This document shows positions 1 to 12,400 of a stretch of DNA of 64,000 nucleotides, piece after piece. Within the stretch, counting starts at the first letter, position 1; each line of letters starts with the position of its first letter. The stretch lies in contig NC_073693.1 of assembly GCF_029784155.1 (NCBI RefSeq), forward strand, positions 189,899,127 through 189,963,126. Reading direction: 5' to 3'. The notes under the pieces are model-generated. The model was not told the DNA's origin. It worked only from the letters and a program-made list of their open reading frames with translations, and did not search any database. The translations under genes and the position numbers were made by a program. Origin of the DNA: Uranotaenia lowii (taxonomy: Eukaryota; Arthropoda; Insecta; Diptera; Culicidae).

Positions 1-440
1 AGACATCTCGTTCAAACTTCAAAATTTTTATATAGTGTATTCAGCAAAAGTGTGCAGTAATACTTTCTTCAAAACTCTCTAGAACATATTTTATATGAAA
101 AATCACTTGCAAAAAAGTTATATTAAAAAACCTGAAAAATGATGAATTTTTTTTTTAAATTTACATAACTTTGAAACGATTATTGATACAGTAATGACTT
201 CTTTGGCAAAGTTGCTAGAATTGGTACAAGCTAAAAATGTTCTCAGACAGTATAGCTCTAAAATGGATATGAAAAAGGTTAGTTTTTCTAACTCACTGCT
301 AGGTGGATTAATCAAATTTCGAAAAATCAATTTAATAGCCCTTGTGATGTAGGTTATTTGTCTCGAAGACATTATAGATCTTAACCGCACAGTTTCGTCA
401 GAAAACAGTTTTGATCGCCTTTTTCATGTTTTACCCCTGT
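1..440. other. No recognised gene
   Basis: AT-rich sequence with short chance ORFs only. It may be the older flank or a decayed upstream part of the Penelope-like element that follows, but I see no reverse-transcriptase motif in it. Confidence 0.4.
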
Positions 441-584
441 GTGCGACGTTTTACAGGACACGACACTTAACGTTCTTACAAACGGAAAAAAGGATTCAAA
501 ATTACCTTTTTTGTCGACCGGTTTCGGGCTCGATGTTGCCCATCTACAGGACGATGTCCGACTGATCACATGAAGAAATTACTT
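441..584 (-). repeat. Left inverted arm of a Penelope-like element (pLTR-like)
   Basis: This stretch is the reverse complement, with few mismatches, of 1013-1153. Read on the minus strand it holds GTCGGACATCGTCC, then CTGTAGA, then GGGC-loop-GCCC-GAAAC, which resembles a hammerhead ribozyme core. Penelope-like elements are known to carry LTR-like repeats in tandem or inverted orientation, often with hammerhead motifs. Assignment to the element rests on its position beside the GIY-YIG remnant. Confidence 0.6.
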
Positions 585-962
585 AAATTTTTTTGGTTGG
601 TCTCCTTGAAGGATAAGATCCCGCAAGATGAGAGATCCGGAATTTATGAAATCCCCTGTGAGAGTTGCCCAGCAGTTTACATTGGCCAAACTTGACGAAA
701 ATTTAAAGTTCGACTTAAAGAACATAGAAATGCTGTAGACAACAACAGGGTCAATGAATCTAGCGTAGCCACCCACGCAACGGAAATGGGTCACTCCATA
801 AACTGGGAAAAAGTTATCTATAAGAAATGTGTAAGAAAAGCCTCACATTTCAACGCATGGGAGTCGATGTTCATAAGTACTTCCGAGAAACTGCTAATGA
901 ATGAAGATGACCCACCAATTATGTGGCCGCTTTTCACCTTCACCAAAAGAAAAAATTTATAA
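573..962 (+). pseudogene. GIY-YIG endonuclease remnant of a Penelope-like retroelement
   Basis: Reading + strand codons from about 573, the translation contains GIYEIPCESCPAVYIGQT (639-692), followed by a TGA stop where the family normally has a sense codon. It resumes in the same frame with RKFKVRLKEHRNA and a tail rich in ESMFI-like residues, ending at TAA 960-962. GIY followed by YIGQT, the Cys-Pro-x-x-Tyr context and the R-x-x-x-H-x-x-x arrangement are diagnostic of the C-terminal endonuclease of Penelope-like elements, which nicks target DNA to prime reverse transcription. No start codon is expected, because this is only the C-terminal domain of a longer RT-endonuclease polyprotein. The RT part is absent, so the copy is 5'-truncated. 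The in-frame stop makes it non-functional. Confidence 0.75.
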
Positions 963-1012
963 AGGAACCATCCTTCGACGAATACTACGAGACTCGTAAT
1001 ACAATCCTGCCA

Positions 1013-1153
1013 GTAATTTCTTCGTGTGATCAGTCGGACATCGTCCTGTAGTTGGGCAACATCGAGCCCGAAACCGGTCGACAAAAAAGGTAATTTTGAA
1101 TCCTTTTTTCCGTTTGTAAGAACGTTAAGCGTCGTGTCCTGTAATACGTCGTG
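1013..1153 (+). repeat. Right inverted arm of the Penelope-like element (pLTR-like)
   Basis: Inverted partner of 441-584. It contains the same GGAC-ATC-GTCC hairpin, the GGGC/GCCC stem and the GAAAC element (about 1034-1075). It ends where the neighbouring foldback element's target duplication (1151-1159) begins. Confidence 0.6.
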
Positions 1154-1159
1154 TGTTAA

Positions 1160-1977
1160 TAGACTGAGTCGATTTGGGGTCATTTTGGAATTCCTCAAAC
1201 CCTGGGGTCTGAAAAGCTTCGTCTTGGTCCAAAACTCATCCATGATTTTTTGCAAAATTTTTAAGTAACGTTTACATGAGTAAATTTAAACTTTTAGGTT
1301 TGTATGGGAAAATTGAATATTTTGTACTGAAAAATCAACATCATTTATGTTTCGTCTGTGAAACCGAGCCAGCTTAAGGTTTTTGTGCAAATTTATAAAA
1401 TTCCTTAAGGAAATTTTCTGTTGAACAACTTTGTCGAAAATCGTAACTTCGTATCTCATTAGCATAAAAAGTTATTAGTTGTTTTACAGGGGTATGTCTT
1501 TTCACACTGATAAACAATAAATGTAATAGACATCCCTGCAGGGTGCCTAGCGAGGTATTGCTTGACTACTTTCCATGCAACACTTCGCGAGGCTCAAGCA
1601 GTGATGTCAATTACATTTATTGTTTATCAATGCGAAAAGACATACCCCTGTTAAACAGCAAATAACATTTTTTCCTAGTAAGATACGAAGTTACGATTTT
1701 CGACAAAGTTGTTCAGCGGAAAATTTCCTTAAGGAATTTTATAAATTGACACAAAAACCTTCAGCTGGCTCGGTTCCACTGTTGAAAAAAAAATGATGTT
1801 GATTTTTCAGTACAAAATATTCAATTTTCCCATACAAACCTAAAAGTTTAAATTTACTCATGTAAACGTTACTTAAAAATTTTGCAAAAAATCATGGGTG
1901 AGTTTTGAACCAAGACGAAGCTTTTTAGACCCCAGGGTTTGAGGAATTCCAAAATGACCCCAAATCGACTCAGTCTA
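1160..1977. mobile_element. Foldback MITE, 818 bp, long terminal inverted repeats, 9-bp TSD
   Basis: The left arm begins TAGACTGAGTCGATTTGG and the right arm ends with its reverse complement. The two arms (about 1160-1543 and 1593-1977) are complementary over about 380 bp with a loop of about 50 bp. The flanks carry the direct repeat GTGTGTTAA at 1151-1159 and 1978-1986. Long TIRs with an 8-9-bp duplication suggest a MULE- or hAT-type DNA transposon derivative. No coding capacity is seen. It inserted at the edge of the Penelope-like arm, so it is younger than that element. Confidence 0.8.
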
Positions 1978-2046
1978 GTGTGTTAATGTTCTACATTGTC
2001 CTGGTAATTTAAAACAAAATTCCCAATCACTATGTTTTATCTGCAT

Positions 2047-5000
2047 TAGACTGAGTCGATTTGGGGTCATTTTATAATTTCTCAAACACTGGGATCTAAA
2101 AAAGTTCGTTTTGGTTCAAAACTCATTCATGATTTTTTGCAGAATTTTTGAGTTCCGTTTACATGACTAAATTTTAACTATTAGGTTTGTATGGGAAAAT
2201 TAAATATTTTGTACTGACAAATCAACATAATTTTTGTTTCTTCTGTGGATCCGAGCCTGTAGGTATATGGTTTTTATGCCAATTTATAACAAAAACTTTG
2301 TCGAAGACCTTAACTTTGTATCTTATAAGGCAAAAAGTTATTAGCTGTTTAACAGCATTGATAAACAATAAATTCAATTGACATCACTGCTTGTGCCTCG
2401 CAAAGCATTGCAAACTGTATTGCTCTTTCAGACTTATTTTGGATTTTCTCAACTCTTCCTGAAGACGAAGAAGCACTACCGCAAACGTCAAACATGGAAA
2501 CCGAACTTTGAAACTGAAATAAATCTTCAGAACACTTTCATGCGTTTTTTTCTAAGACAAACATTATGTTTCAGAATCAATCATGATTTTTCAGCAACAT
2601 TTCAAACCATTTAAAATGATTACTGCACATGGTAACGTTCTGATTGGAACATTGTTTAACTATTTAAAGAACTTATGATATATGGTAAACTTGATTGAAA
2701 CTTCAATCAGAAGGAAGAAGAAAAAATAATGCAGAGCTTATTTCGAATTGTTTTTCTCCGCATTTTTATATACAAAATCGATGGATTAACATACAACATA
2801 ATGAATTTTTCTTTCAAACTTTGAATCACTTGCAAATTTTTGTGTTCGGAACAAATTGTCAAAAACTTATTCCAGAGTTTAGTTTCAGTAAAAATGCCAA
2901 AAAGTAGTTCAATGACTTCTGCCAATTGCTGATTTTTTGTGCTTTTCATCCGCAAGGATAATTCGATGCTCAAGATTTTTCAATCATCATTTAAATAACG
3001 ATTTCAATAACGACTGAAAAATCTTGAACGATGAATTATCCTTGCAGATGAAAATCCCCAAAAAACGACTGAGAAATGATGCTGGCATGCAACCTTAAAA
3101 TATACGTAGTATTTTTATCTTGTTGATTCAAAAATTGTTTTATGAAAAAAATCCTGAAAGCGTGATTAATTATTTCAATATTAAGTAAAACCAATAACTT
3201 CAAACAGCTTTGTTTCAAATCTCCATTTGACTCAATCAAACAAATATTGTGCATTGTTTGGGAACTGACAACACTAATACTTCCTACAATCTAGTACAAA
3301 CATATTTTTTCTTCGTTGGAAGTTCAACATCTGATGTTAAATTTAGTGCTGGCGCGATAGAAATATTGAATAGAAACTAAACTTGAAATCCTAAATTTGA
3401 ATGAATTGAGTCAACACAAACATTCAACATTATCACATAATATACAGTACAACGAATGTTTCAAATAAGTCATAGATGTTTTAAAGTAACCGACTCTTAT
3501 CGATATCTAATAATTTACAAAACTCGCCGAGAAGTCGATTTATTCATTCAAATAATAATTTAGTGCATCTTAAAAAAAACGATTTACATATCATATGATG
3601 ATTTGCTTTGGTGTTTCTCGGCTACACTGACGAAAATGCAACCTATCAGCAGAGCTGTCAAATTACGGTTGTTTTCTCTGAATACGCAATACAAGACGCA
3701 CCAGCGAGGTAAAATGGCCTATGTAATTCGTTCTCAAAAATACACTAACTTAAAGCTTCGAATGATGTTTTTCTTCATTTATATTGTAGCAAACAAACTT
3801 TTTCATCCTATATTTGATGAAAAGTTCGAAAGAACGACTTCAGTTCTGAGAAACAGAAGGATTAATGGAATCAGCGTGAAACCTGTTATTTTTCATGGTT
3901 AACATTTAAGGTTTTTTGGCAAACTGGCCTGGGCAATCTGATGAAACTACAGCTTATCGTTTTTCCACTCGCCTACGCCTACGAAAGACTAAACATATTT
4001 TGTTGTATTTTACTAACTTCATACAAATTTTAACTAAAATCAATCATTTCAAAATTGGGGCTGAATGCCCACAAGACCACGTGTTTTAGACTTAAATTTT
4101 GAATGCTGTTAACTTTTGAGAAACCCCAAATATCAAAACGAAATACCATTCTTTTTATTTGCTGACTCCCAAATTACGATATCAATGCATAATTATAACA
4201 AATTTCGTCCTTGTTCGAGTTAAAAAAGTGCAAAATACTCGACTTAAAAAATTATCTTGCGCCATGTTTGCCGCGATATCATTTAAGAAATTGAGTTTCG
4301 TTGCCTACCTGAAGGCGTTTTACCTATAAGGTTATAAAAAGTGTATTTTGAAAAGCGAAATTTTCAATAAGTTTAGCAATAATAAATATTTTTTTGCCAA
4401 AGTATTATGAGTTTACAAAAATACGATTAACATGTAACTAAACATTTTATGTTTCAATCATTACATTCCTTATAATCATTGTTTCATTTCTTACCATCCT
4501 TTCGGTATGGTGCGTTCTGTCCACTAGTTTTGGCGTTCTACCCCGCGGTTTGTTTTCTGGCTGTTTAATTTTTTTACAAATATATAATCCAAATCGCTTT
4601 TTTATCATATTTTTTTCTTTTTGATAATACGTAAGTCTGATCTCTGAATCGTCGTACACTTTCAATTTGGTTCTTAAATGATTGTTATCGCTGTAAATTG
4701 CGATTATGCTTAACTGGTGCGTCTTGCACAGTTTTCCCCTACCTCGCTAAGCACTCATCAGTGATGTCATTTGTATCTATTGTTTATCAATTCCAAAAGA
4801 CATACCCTGATAAACATCTAACAATTTTTTTTCCCTTATGAGATATAAAGTTACAGTCTTCGACAAAGTTGTTCAGCGGAAAACTTTCTTATGAGAATTT
4901 ATAAATTGGCACAAAAACCATATGCATGCTCGGCTCCACAGAAGAAACAAAAATGATGTTGATTTTTCAGAACAAAATATCCAATTTTCGCATATAAAGC

Positions 5001-5126
5001 TAAAAGTTCAAATTAACTCACTTAAAAATTCTGTAAAAAATCATCGATGAGTTTTGAAGCAAAACGAACCTTTTTAGATCCCAGGATTTAAGAAAATCAA
5101 AAATGATCCAAAATTGACTCAGTCTA
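2047..5126. mobile_element. 3.1-kb member of the same foldback family, 8-bp TSD
   Basis: The left arm (2047 to about 2395) and right arm (about 4745-5126) match the arms of the 818-bp element. They have the same TAGACTGAGTCGATTT and AATTGACTCAGTCTA termini. The flanking direct repeat ATCTGCAT at 2039-2046 and 5127-5134 shows that the two arms are ends of one insertion. The interior of about 2.35 kb has only short, unrecognised ORFs, so it is either a badly decayed autonomous copy or a copy carrying nested insertions. Confidence 0.75.
2943..3054. repeat. Short inverted repeat inside the 3.1-kb element
   Basis: 2943-2982 and 3014-3054 are imperfect reverse complements of about 40 bp (the arms share CAAGGATAATTC / GAATTATCCTTG), separated by about 30 bp. 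It could be a nested small foldback or an internal hairpin. Confidence 0.5.
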
Positions 5127-5384
5127 ATCTGCATATTAAATATTTATTTTAGGCTGGCAGCAAAAATAGTCATGTGGAATAGGATTTTTTTGGTGAAAAA
5201 TATATTTTTTCGGACCAACCGTTTTACAAAAACAGTGTGTTTGTATGGAATGTTAAAAAATTATCATATTAGAAATCACAACTCGTTCCAAATCAAACCT
5301 ATCTGCATACGTTTAGGCATCCTAGACCTAAATTTATTACTAAGCTGGCCCATTGTTTCCAATGTTTTGATTCTAAAATAATTT

Positions 5385-5640
5385 AAAAAAAGAACAAAAA
5401 AAAATCGATAGAAAGAAAAATTACACCAAGTTACGAACTAAATTGATGAAAACGACAAAAATTACGACATAATGACAAAAAAAAACCAAAGAAGTAACAA
5501 TAATGGCAAAACGAACAAAAACAACACAAACGACAAAAATGTCAAAAATGACAAAAACTACCAAAAATGTCAAAAACGATCAAAATTATAAAAAATGACA
5601 AAAAAGTAAATGATAAAAATGGCAAAAATTGCAAAGTCTC
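5385..5640. repeat. Degenerate A-rich minisatellite
   Basis: Imperfect tandem units of the type GACAAAAAT / GTCAAAAAT / GGCAAAAAT. They are the same general 9-mer style as the large arrays at 10.6-12.2 kb and 54.6-57.1 kb, but much more diverged. Confidence 0.55.
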
Positions 5641-6321
5641 TTGTGATTTATCTGAATTTTGTTGTTCCATTCCCTTTTTTATTTTTTTTGTTTTATTAAT
5701 TTTTTTTATTATGGTTTAAAAATCGGTTGGATTCGGAAATCAAATTAAATTGTTGTGTTTTTTTTTTGCATTTTTAATTATTTTTAAGGACAATCGTAAT
5801 GGAACAAATGGACCATACAAGTGAAAATTTATGTCTAGGATGTTTTTAAAGCCTTCCGGGAGTTTTGGAACGAGTTTTGACTAATGTCATTCTGTACATG
5901 GCATTCCATACAAATTCACCGGAATTTATAAAATGTCTAAGTTTTAAAAAAGTCGATTTTCAGCCAAAATTAGTGTTTCGTTAAAGTTTTGTACATTTTT
6001 GAGTCATTCCACCTTAAAACAAATTCGATCTTCACGATTTCCTGTGGTCTCCCTTTTAATGATTTTCGAATGTAAAAAAAGAAACTTTGGGTCAAACAAC
6101 AAAATGTTGTTTTTGAAAGTCGATGTAGAAATTTTTTTCAAACATCCATTGCCACCGTAATGTACATGTTATTTTTTTTGGATATTGACTCAATCGCTGT
6201 TCTGGACTTCATAAAACACGCCCATCTAGTTTTCGATACAGAACACAACTATCTAGGATCTACTGTTAATACTGCATTCGACCGCAAATTAATCGTTTAC
6301 CCAATGTTTATTGCATCCAAG
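5641..6321 (+). other. Probable intron upstream of the first visible polychaetoid exon
   Basis: T-rich, non-coding-looking sequence. The open frame that runs from about 6160 into the exon does not resemble the gene upstream of 6322. I treat it as intron read-through, though a more 5' acceptor (for example near 6229 or 6242) cannot be excluded. Confidence 0.4.
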
Positions 6322-6490
6322 AATCCTTACGATCATTCGGGTCATCCTCGCCGCATGACTGTGGACAACAAGTACGGATTCTCTGCCAACAAAAGCAATA
6401 TCGGAGCACCAATGCCCCCGGAAGATGCCATCTATGGGTCCAGACCACCGCCACCTATTCAGCACAACAATACGAGTCACTTTGGTCCAG
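6322..6490 (+). CDS. pyd: pyd first visible exon
   Basis: Starts after TTGCATCCAAG in the codons for NPYDHSGHPRRMTVDNKYGF and ends at CCAG|GTAAAT, in phase 1. The next intron is only 66 bp and a multiple of three, so the frame reads through it. The donor is good. The acceptor is an inferred AAG site with a modest pyrimidine tract. Confidence 0.65.
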
Positions 6491-9400
6491 GTAAATTTCG
6501 TAACATTCATATTTACAATTTTTCGATTTTTTTATTCACTTCAATTAAACAAATAGTTCCAGATCTACCTCCGCGGATAGACCGAGCATCGAAACCTCCA
6601 AACGCTACCACAACACCCAGCACACCGGCATCGTCGCTCCCGTCCCGCAACTCCAGCACTGGAGGGACTCTGGGGCGTTCGGCCCAGGAGCGGCTGTTTG
6701 GTAACAGCAAATCTTCCACCGATAATCTTGACCAGGCAGTGGCCGATGATTATGCCACCCGAAGTCAAATGTTGGGTCAAACGCCCGACAAACGAGCGGC
6801 GCTGAGCAACGGGTTGAACTCGCTCGAGCGGGTGCAGAACACATCGCTGGATCGTTCCAGTAGACCGAACCAGCTTCCTCCGCAGCAGCAGCCGCCCCCG
6901 CAGATGCCCCCGGGGGCTACCAGCACACCTGGCAAGGCCAACGGATCTTACGATAGTGTATCCAGCTACGATTCGTACAACGCAACACAGCTGACGGCGC
7001 AGAACATGAGGTTAGGACCCAATGCGCCCGATGATCTGAAATCGGTGCCGAAGTAAGTTGGATTTAGAAAAGTAGAAAGAATTAATGTCAGCTCTTTAGT
7101 ATTTTAGGTCGGCATGAAGCCTTCAAAGTCAGTTCAGTTTCTCGCAAACGTGAGACACAGGGTTGTAGCTTACAGCGTCCATTTATTTGAAAACTAACGC
7201 TGTCAAGCTGATCTAACTTTTTCTATTTTTTATCACCTGATTCAATTTGCATTTGAGTCATATGCATTGTTTTCTAAAAAAAATTTAAATCTGGACAAAG
7301 TTAATTGAAGTATTTTTTTCATAAATGTTGATATAGTTTTGCCTTTGAATCATAAATAACGGGAATAAATTGATGTCACTTTTTTGCCACACGTGCTATC
7401 ATCAAACTAAATCGCTGTGTGTGATTTTGTTCTCTTCTTTGTGAGCTTTGTTTGAATGATGTTTGTTCTCCTTTGTCAACGATGAAGATCGCAGAACAGA
7501 GTTTTTCCGTAAGAGCGTCTTTTAAATGGTTGAAGAGCATTGAAAAGACGGACTAATCAAGACACTTTCTGCAGGAGGTCTTCATCTTCCAACAAACGGA
7601 AACAAATTTTTAATGACACGACTTTACAAAAACCTTCAAAGAGGAGAACAAACATGAAATAACATAGACACATGATCCAACCCATCTTTATACACTATAG
7701 GATTACACTTTTTAATGCAAGCTTCTTACACATTTGCAGTAGTCGCGGAGGAACCGGTTTAACGCCCAACCAATCAACTGTGTCCGATTACAATCGTACC
7801 ACCGGAAGTAACGATTTGCTGATGACGCCTCCGAGAGGAAGCCATCTACATCCCGATAGGAACAATCTTAATGGTAGGTGTATTTCATTCGTAATGTGAT
7901 TGTGATCTATTTATATATGAAATTCTTCATCTCACAGGCAATCACGAACCATTGACTCAGCGTAACTCGGGTGATCGGCCCACCGGAATGAATATACCTC
8001 AGCGACCGTCCAATCTGGCGCTTGAAAGTCCGCGGAAGCACGTGATGGAAACCAAAACTGATTATGGGAAATATAGGTAAGTTTATCCTCTGTTGAAAAA
8101 AACAATCACAAAATTAAGTTAACTCTTAACATGGTATAAAAGTAGAATTTGAAACATAATTCTTATTTTTCACGCTGCAGAATGCGACAACAGTTCAAAG
8201 ATAATCTGTTCAGTAACAAATCGCAGCCAAATTTACACTACTATACCTTATGCTGTCAAAACCGTAGATTATTTTTTTCCAAATACGACACTCTTGTTTA
8301 AGTGCCTATAGCTATAGATTTACATTCCTCAAGAAAACCCAATAAAATGAAGGTGCTGTATTTGCTTCCAAAATGTTCACCTGTTATCACGAACAACCCC
8401 CCGAATCTTTCACCACCTGTCTTGCATTCACGTTCGCTGCATTGTTCGTTCATACAAATACCTCGGCTAATGTTGTTTTTACTCACTACACTTTACGATG
8501 TTTATTTAAATATGAGTTTTACTTTTTCATTTCTACATTTCCCGCGTGATTCATCCATCCCCTGCGCATCAAACAAACACCCTCTGCAACCCACTCGTCC
8601 ACACCCGAACGCACGCCACGAACATCACCACACATCCACACACTAGCCGGAACAATTCCGCATCCCAAGCAGACTATTCGAAGCCGAACAAAATGGCGCC
8701 GCCGATGTTGGGCACGCCACCGTCGAATGGTCCCAACGGAATGCCATTCAAACCGGTGCCACCACCGAAGCCCAAAAACTATCGACCGCCGATAGGAGGA
8801 GGGGGAGGCGGAGGCAGCGGAACTGGAAGCAACGGAGGACCTATGAACTCCGGACAGTGGGACAACGGGGTAAGTATCTTCAAATCTTTACCACAACACA
8901 ATTTTATGATACTTTAAATCATTTATGGGTACATTCTCTGAAAAAAAATCTATTTAGTCAGTTGAAGGGTCGTTAGAGGATCATTGATTTTTGAGATTGA
9001 CGGAGTCCTGTACAATTTACGCAGGGGGCTCTCGAGTTTGATTGAAATTTTACCAGCTTACACAATATTAGCATATTTGAATATAGTTTGAGAACAAAAA
9101 AAAAACAATATAAACAAAACTTATTCAGAAATTTCCTTAAAAACATTTGCACAGAATGGCAAATATTCGAGATCAAACCCCAGAACGAATCAATATCCAG
9201 TAGATTTTTTACCAAATTGGATCATTTACCAAAATTCTTCCCCCATAATGGAACATTTCCCAGAATGGCATGAAATAGCTCTATACTAGAACCAGCATTG
9301 TATTTGGTTAAAGCTGGAACTTTTATTGGTTTCACGCTGACCTTTTTTCCGTATGATACATATTATTGTAAATTATGCCAAATAGAATAAAAAAGGAAAA

Positions 9401-12400
9401 AAAAAATCGAGAACTTCTAGCCGAAAATTGACTTTCTGAGACACTTTTTTTGGAAAATCGGTGACTATTTATGGGATGTAAATTTACAAGCAGATGGTGC
9501 TGACGTAGAAGTTAAAAAATACAAACATATTTTTTGAAAAAATATCTTTATGATTAATGTTCAAGAAATAACACAAGTATGATAGAAAATTACTGTTACA
9601 AGAAGAACTTTTAGCTTTCAAATTCGCACATCCAAGCTTTTGATAGTTTTGGTGATAAACAAAGAAATCATTATGTCTTACAAGACATCAGTTTTTCAGA
9701 ACATTGCAATTGAGGGATTCCTACAGTAAAATATTGGTTAAATGGTAATTTTTGAGCTATTTGTATTGCATGATATTTCCGATTTTTCCTTTTCAAAGCT
9801 CAAAATTTGATAACGACCTCATTCCACAGGAAATTTGAGAAATTTTGGTTATAGCATAACTCAAGATTTTCGTTGTAAAACTGTATAAGTTAACGAAAAC
9901 AGGTTGAAATAAAAAGCAGGTTGAAATAAAAAGGATGCAGAGGTGACCTCGGTCCTATCAGTATCAGAATGGGGGTAGGCTTAATAGCGGCACGTTATCC
10001 AAACATACGGGAAAATTGTGCCTACAACTACAAGGACGTGGCCGGTGCCATTATTGATGTTCAAAGATGGAGCATCATTTTTGTACATTGAGAATGAGCT
10101 TGTAATCCCAAGAACCATTCTTTTGATCCTTGTACAAAATTGGTGGCCTCGGTCAATCACGGAGTAGCGACCAGTGCAGTAGCGATGTTGAACTCGTTCT
10201 ACTGAACCACGTCTGAGATCATGGAATTCGAAATAATTCAATTCATATTAAGAAAAGCAATGAAAATTTAAATATAGGATATAGATTGAAGTGTATAAAT
10301 AATATGTAAAATATGTATCAATATTCCGTATAATTTTTAAAACATATGAAAATAGTTTCGAGTTCAATGATTTATAGTGGATGTGAGTAGTCAATCAAGC
10401 TAAGCTAATCGGTGACTAAATATTTATGGGATGGTTTCAATTATACAATGGCCAAATCCTAGCTCAATGGAGCGTACTTTTAAGTACTTTTAAGTTCAAA
10501 TTGTAATCTTCTAAATAAATATTTTTGAATAACTTCTTCAGATCTTTAAACAAGACCGTTTTATTCCTTTATTTTTTCAAATATGTCCTGAAAAATTACA
10601 AAAATTGCATTAAGTATAGAAATGACAAAAAATACAAAAATTCCAAAACTTGCAAAAATAACCAAAATACAAAAATTTAAAGATTACAAAATTAAAAAAA
10701 TTACCAAAATTACAAAAGTTACAAAAACACAAACAAAATATAAAAATTCCAAAAATTACAAAAATTCCAAAAATTACAAAACTTACAAAAAATACAAAAA
10801 TTACAAAAATTACAAATAAACAAAAGTTACAAAAGCTACAAAAATTACAAAAATTACAAAAATTACAAAAATTACAAAAATTACAAAAATTACAAAAATT
10901 ACAAAAATTACAAAAATTACAAAAATTACAAAAATTACAAAAATTACAAAAATTATAAAAATTACAAAAATTACAAAAATTACAAAAATTACAAAAATTA
11001 CAAAAATTACAAAAATTACAAAAATTACAAAAATTACAAAAATTACAAAAATTACAAAAATTACAAAAATTACAAAAATTACAAAAATTACAAAAATTAC
11101 AAAAATTACAAAAATTACAAAAATTACAAAAATTAAAAATTACAAAAATTACAAAAATTACAAAAATTACAAAAATTACAAAAATTACAGAAATTACAAA
11201 AATTACAAAAATTACAAAAATTACAAAAATTACAAAAATTACAAAAATTACAAAAATTACAAAAATTACAAAAATTACAAAAATTACAAAAATTACAAAA
11301 ATTACAAAAATTACAAAAATTACAAAAATTACAAAAATTACAAAAATTACAAAAATTACAAAAATTACAAAAATTACAAAAATTACAAAAATTACAAGAA
11401 TTACAAAAATTAAAAAAATCACAAAATTTACAAAATTTAAAAAATTTAAAAAATTTCAAAAATTACAAAAATTACAAAAATTACAAAAATTACAAAAATT
11501 ACAAAAATTACAAAAATTACAAAAATTACAAAAATTATAAAAATTACAAAAATTACAAAAATTACAAAAATTACAAAAATTACAAAAATTACAAAAATTA
11601 CAAAAATTACAAAAATTACAAAAATTACAAAAAATACAAAAATTACAAAAATTAAAAAAATTACAAAAATTACAAAAATTACAAAAATTACAAAAATTAC
11701 AAAAATTACAAAAATTACAAAAATTACAAAAATTACAAAAATTACAAAAATTACAAAAATTACAAAAATTACAAAAATTACAAAAATTACAAAAATTACA
11801 AAAATTACAAAAATTACAAAAATTACAAAAATTACAAAAATTACAAAAATTACAAAAATTACAAAAATTACAAAAATTACAAAAATTACAAAAATTACAA
11901 AAATTACAAAAATTACAAAAATTACAAAAATTACAAAAATTACAAAAATTACAAAAATATCAAAAATTACAAAAATTACAAAAATTACAAAAATTACAAA
12001 AATTACAAAAATTACAAAAATTACAAAAATTACAAAAATTACAAAAATTACGTAAAATAGAAATAATTACAAAAATTTCATTAAATTATTAGAAATATTG
12101 AAATTATTAAAATTATAAAAATTACAAAAATTATAAAAATTTTAAAAATTACAGAAATTACAAAAATTACACAAATTACATAAACTACAAAATTTCAAAA
12201 ATTTTAAAAATGAAAAAATCAGCAGTGTTTGTTTTTTTTTGTTTTTTTTTTTTTCAAACGTCCGTGTAGTTTCAAAAAATGTCGCAAGTCACGGCACTGA
12301 AGGATGCCGGGGTTAATTGATAGACTTATAGCTTGCAAGGCACATCTTTATTCGTTGACTTCTTGACAGATCTGTCACAATTATAAATTGATGTTTGTGG

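Noticed and set aside
6160..6321. N-terminal extension of the first polychaetoid exon from an ATG at 6160
   Set aside because: The residues do not look like the gene, the DNA is intron-like and a plausible acceptor is at 6321. An earlier acceptor is possible but unproven.
8546..8646. ORF start upstream of the 8647 exon
   Set aside because: It is intron read-through. The phase from the 8076 donor fits the acceptor CACACTAG at 8646.
9930..10240. Mixed-composition stretch as a possible gene
   Set aside because: Only a broken 86-codon minus-strand frame and no motif. More likely a dispersed-element fragment within the intron.
10610..11422. Long open frames (270 codons and others) on both strands at 10.6-12 kb
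   Set aside because: They are translations of a 9-bp tandem repeat, which keeps frames open by arithmetic. There is no codon bias and no non-repetitive residue.
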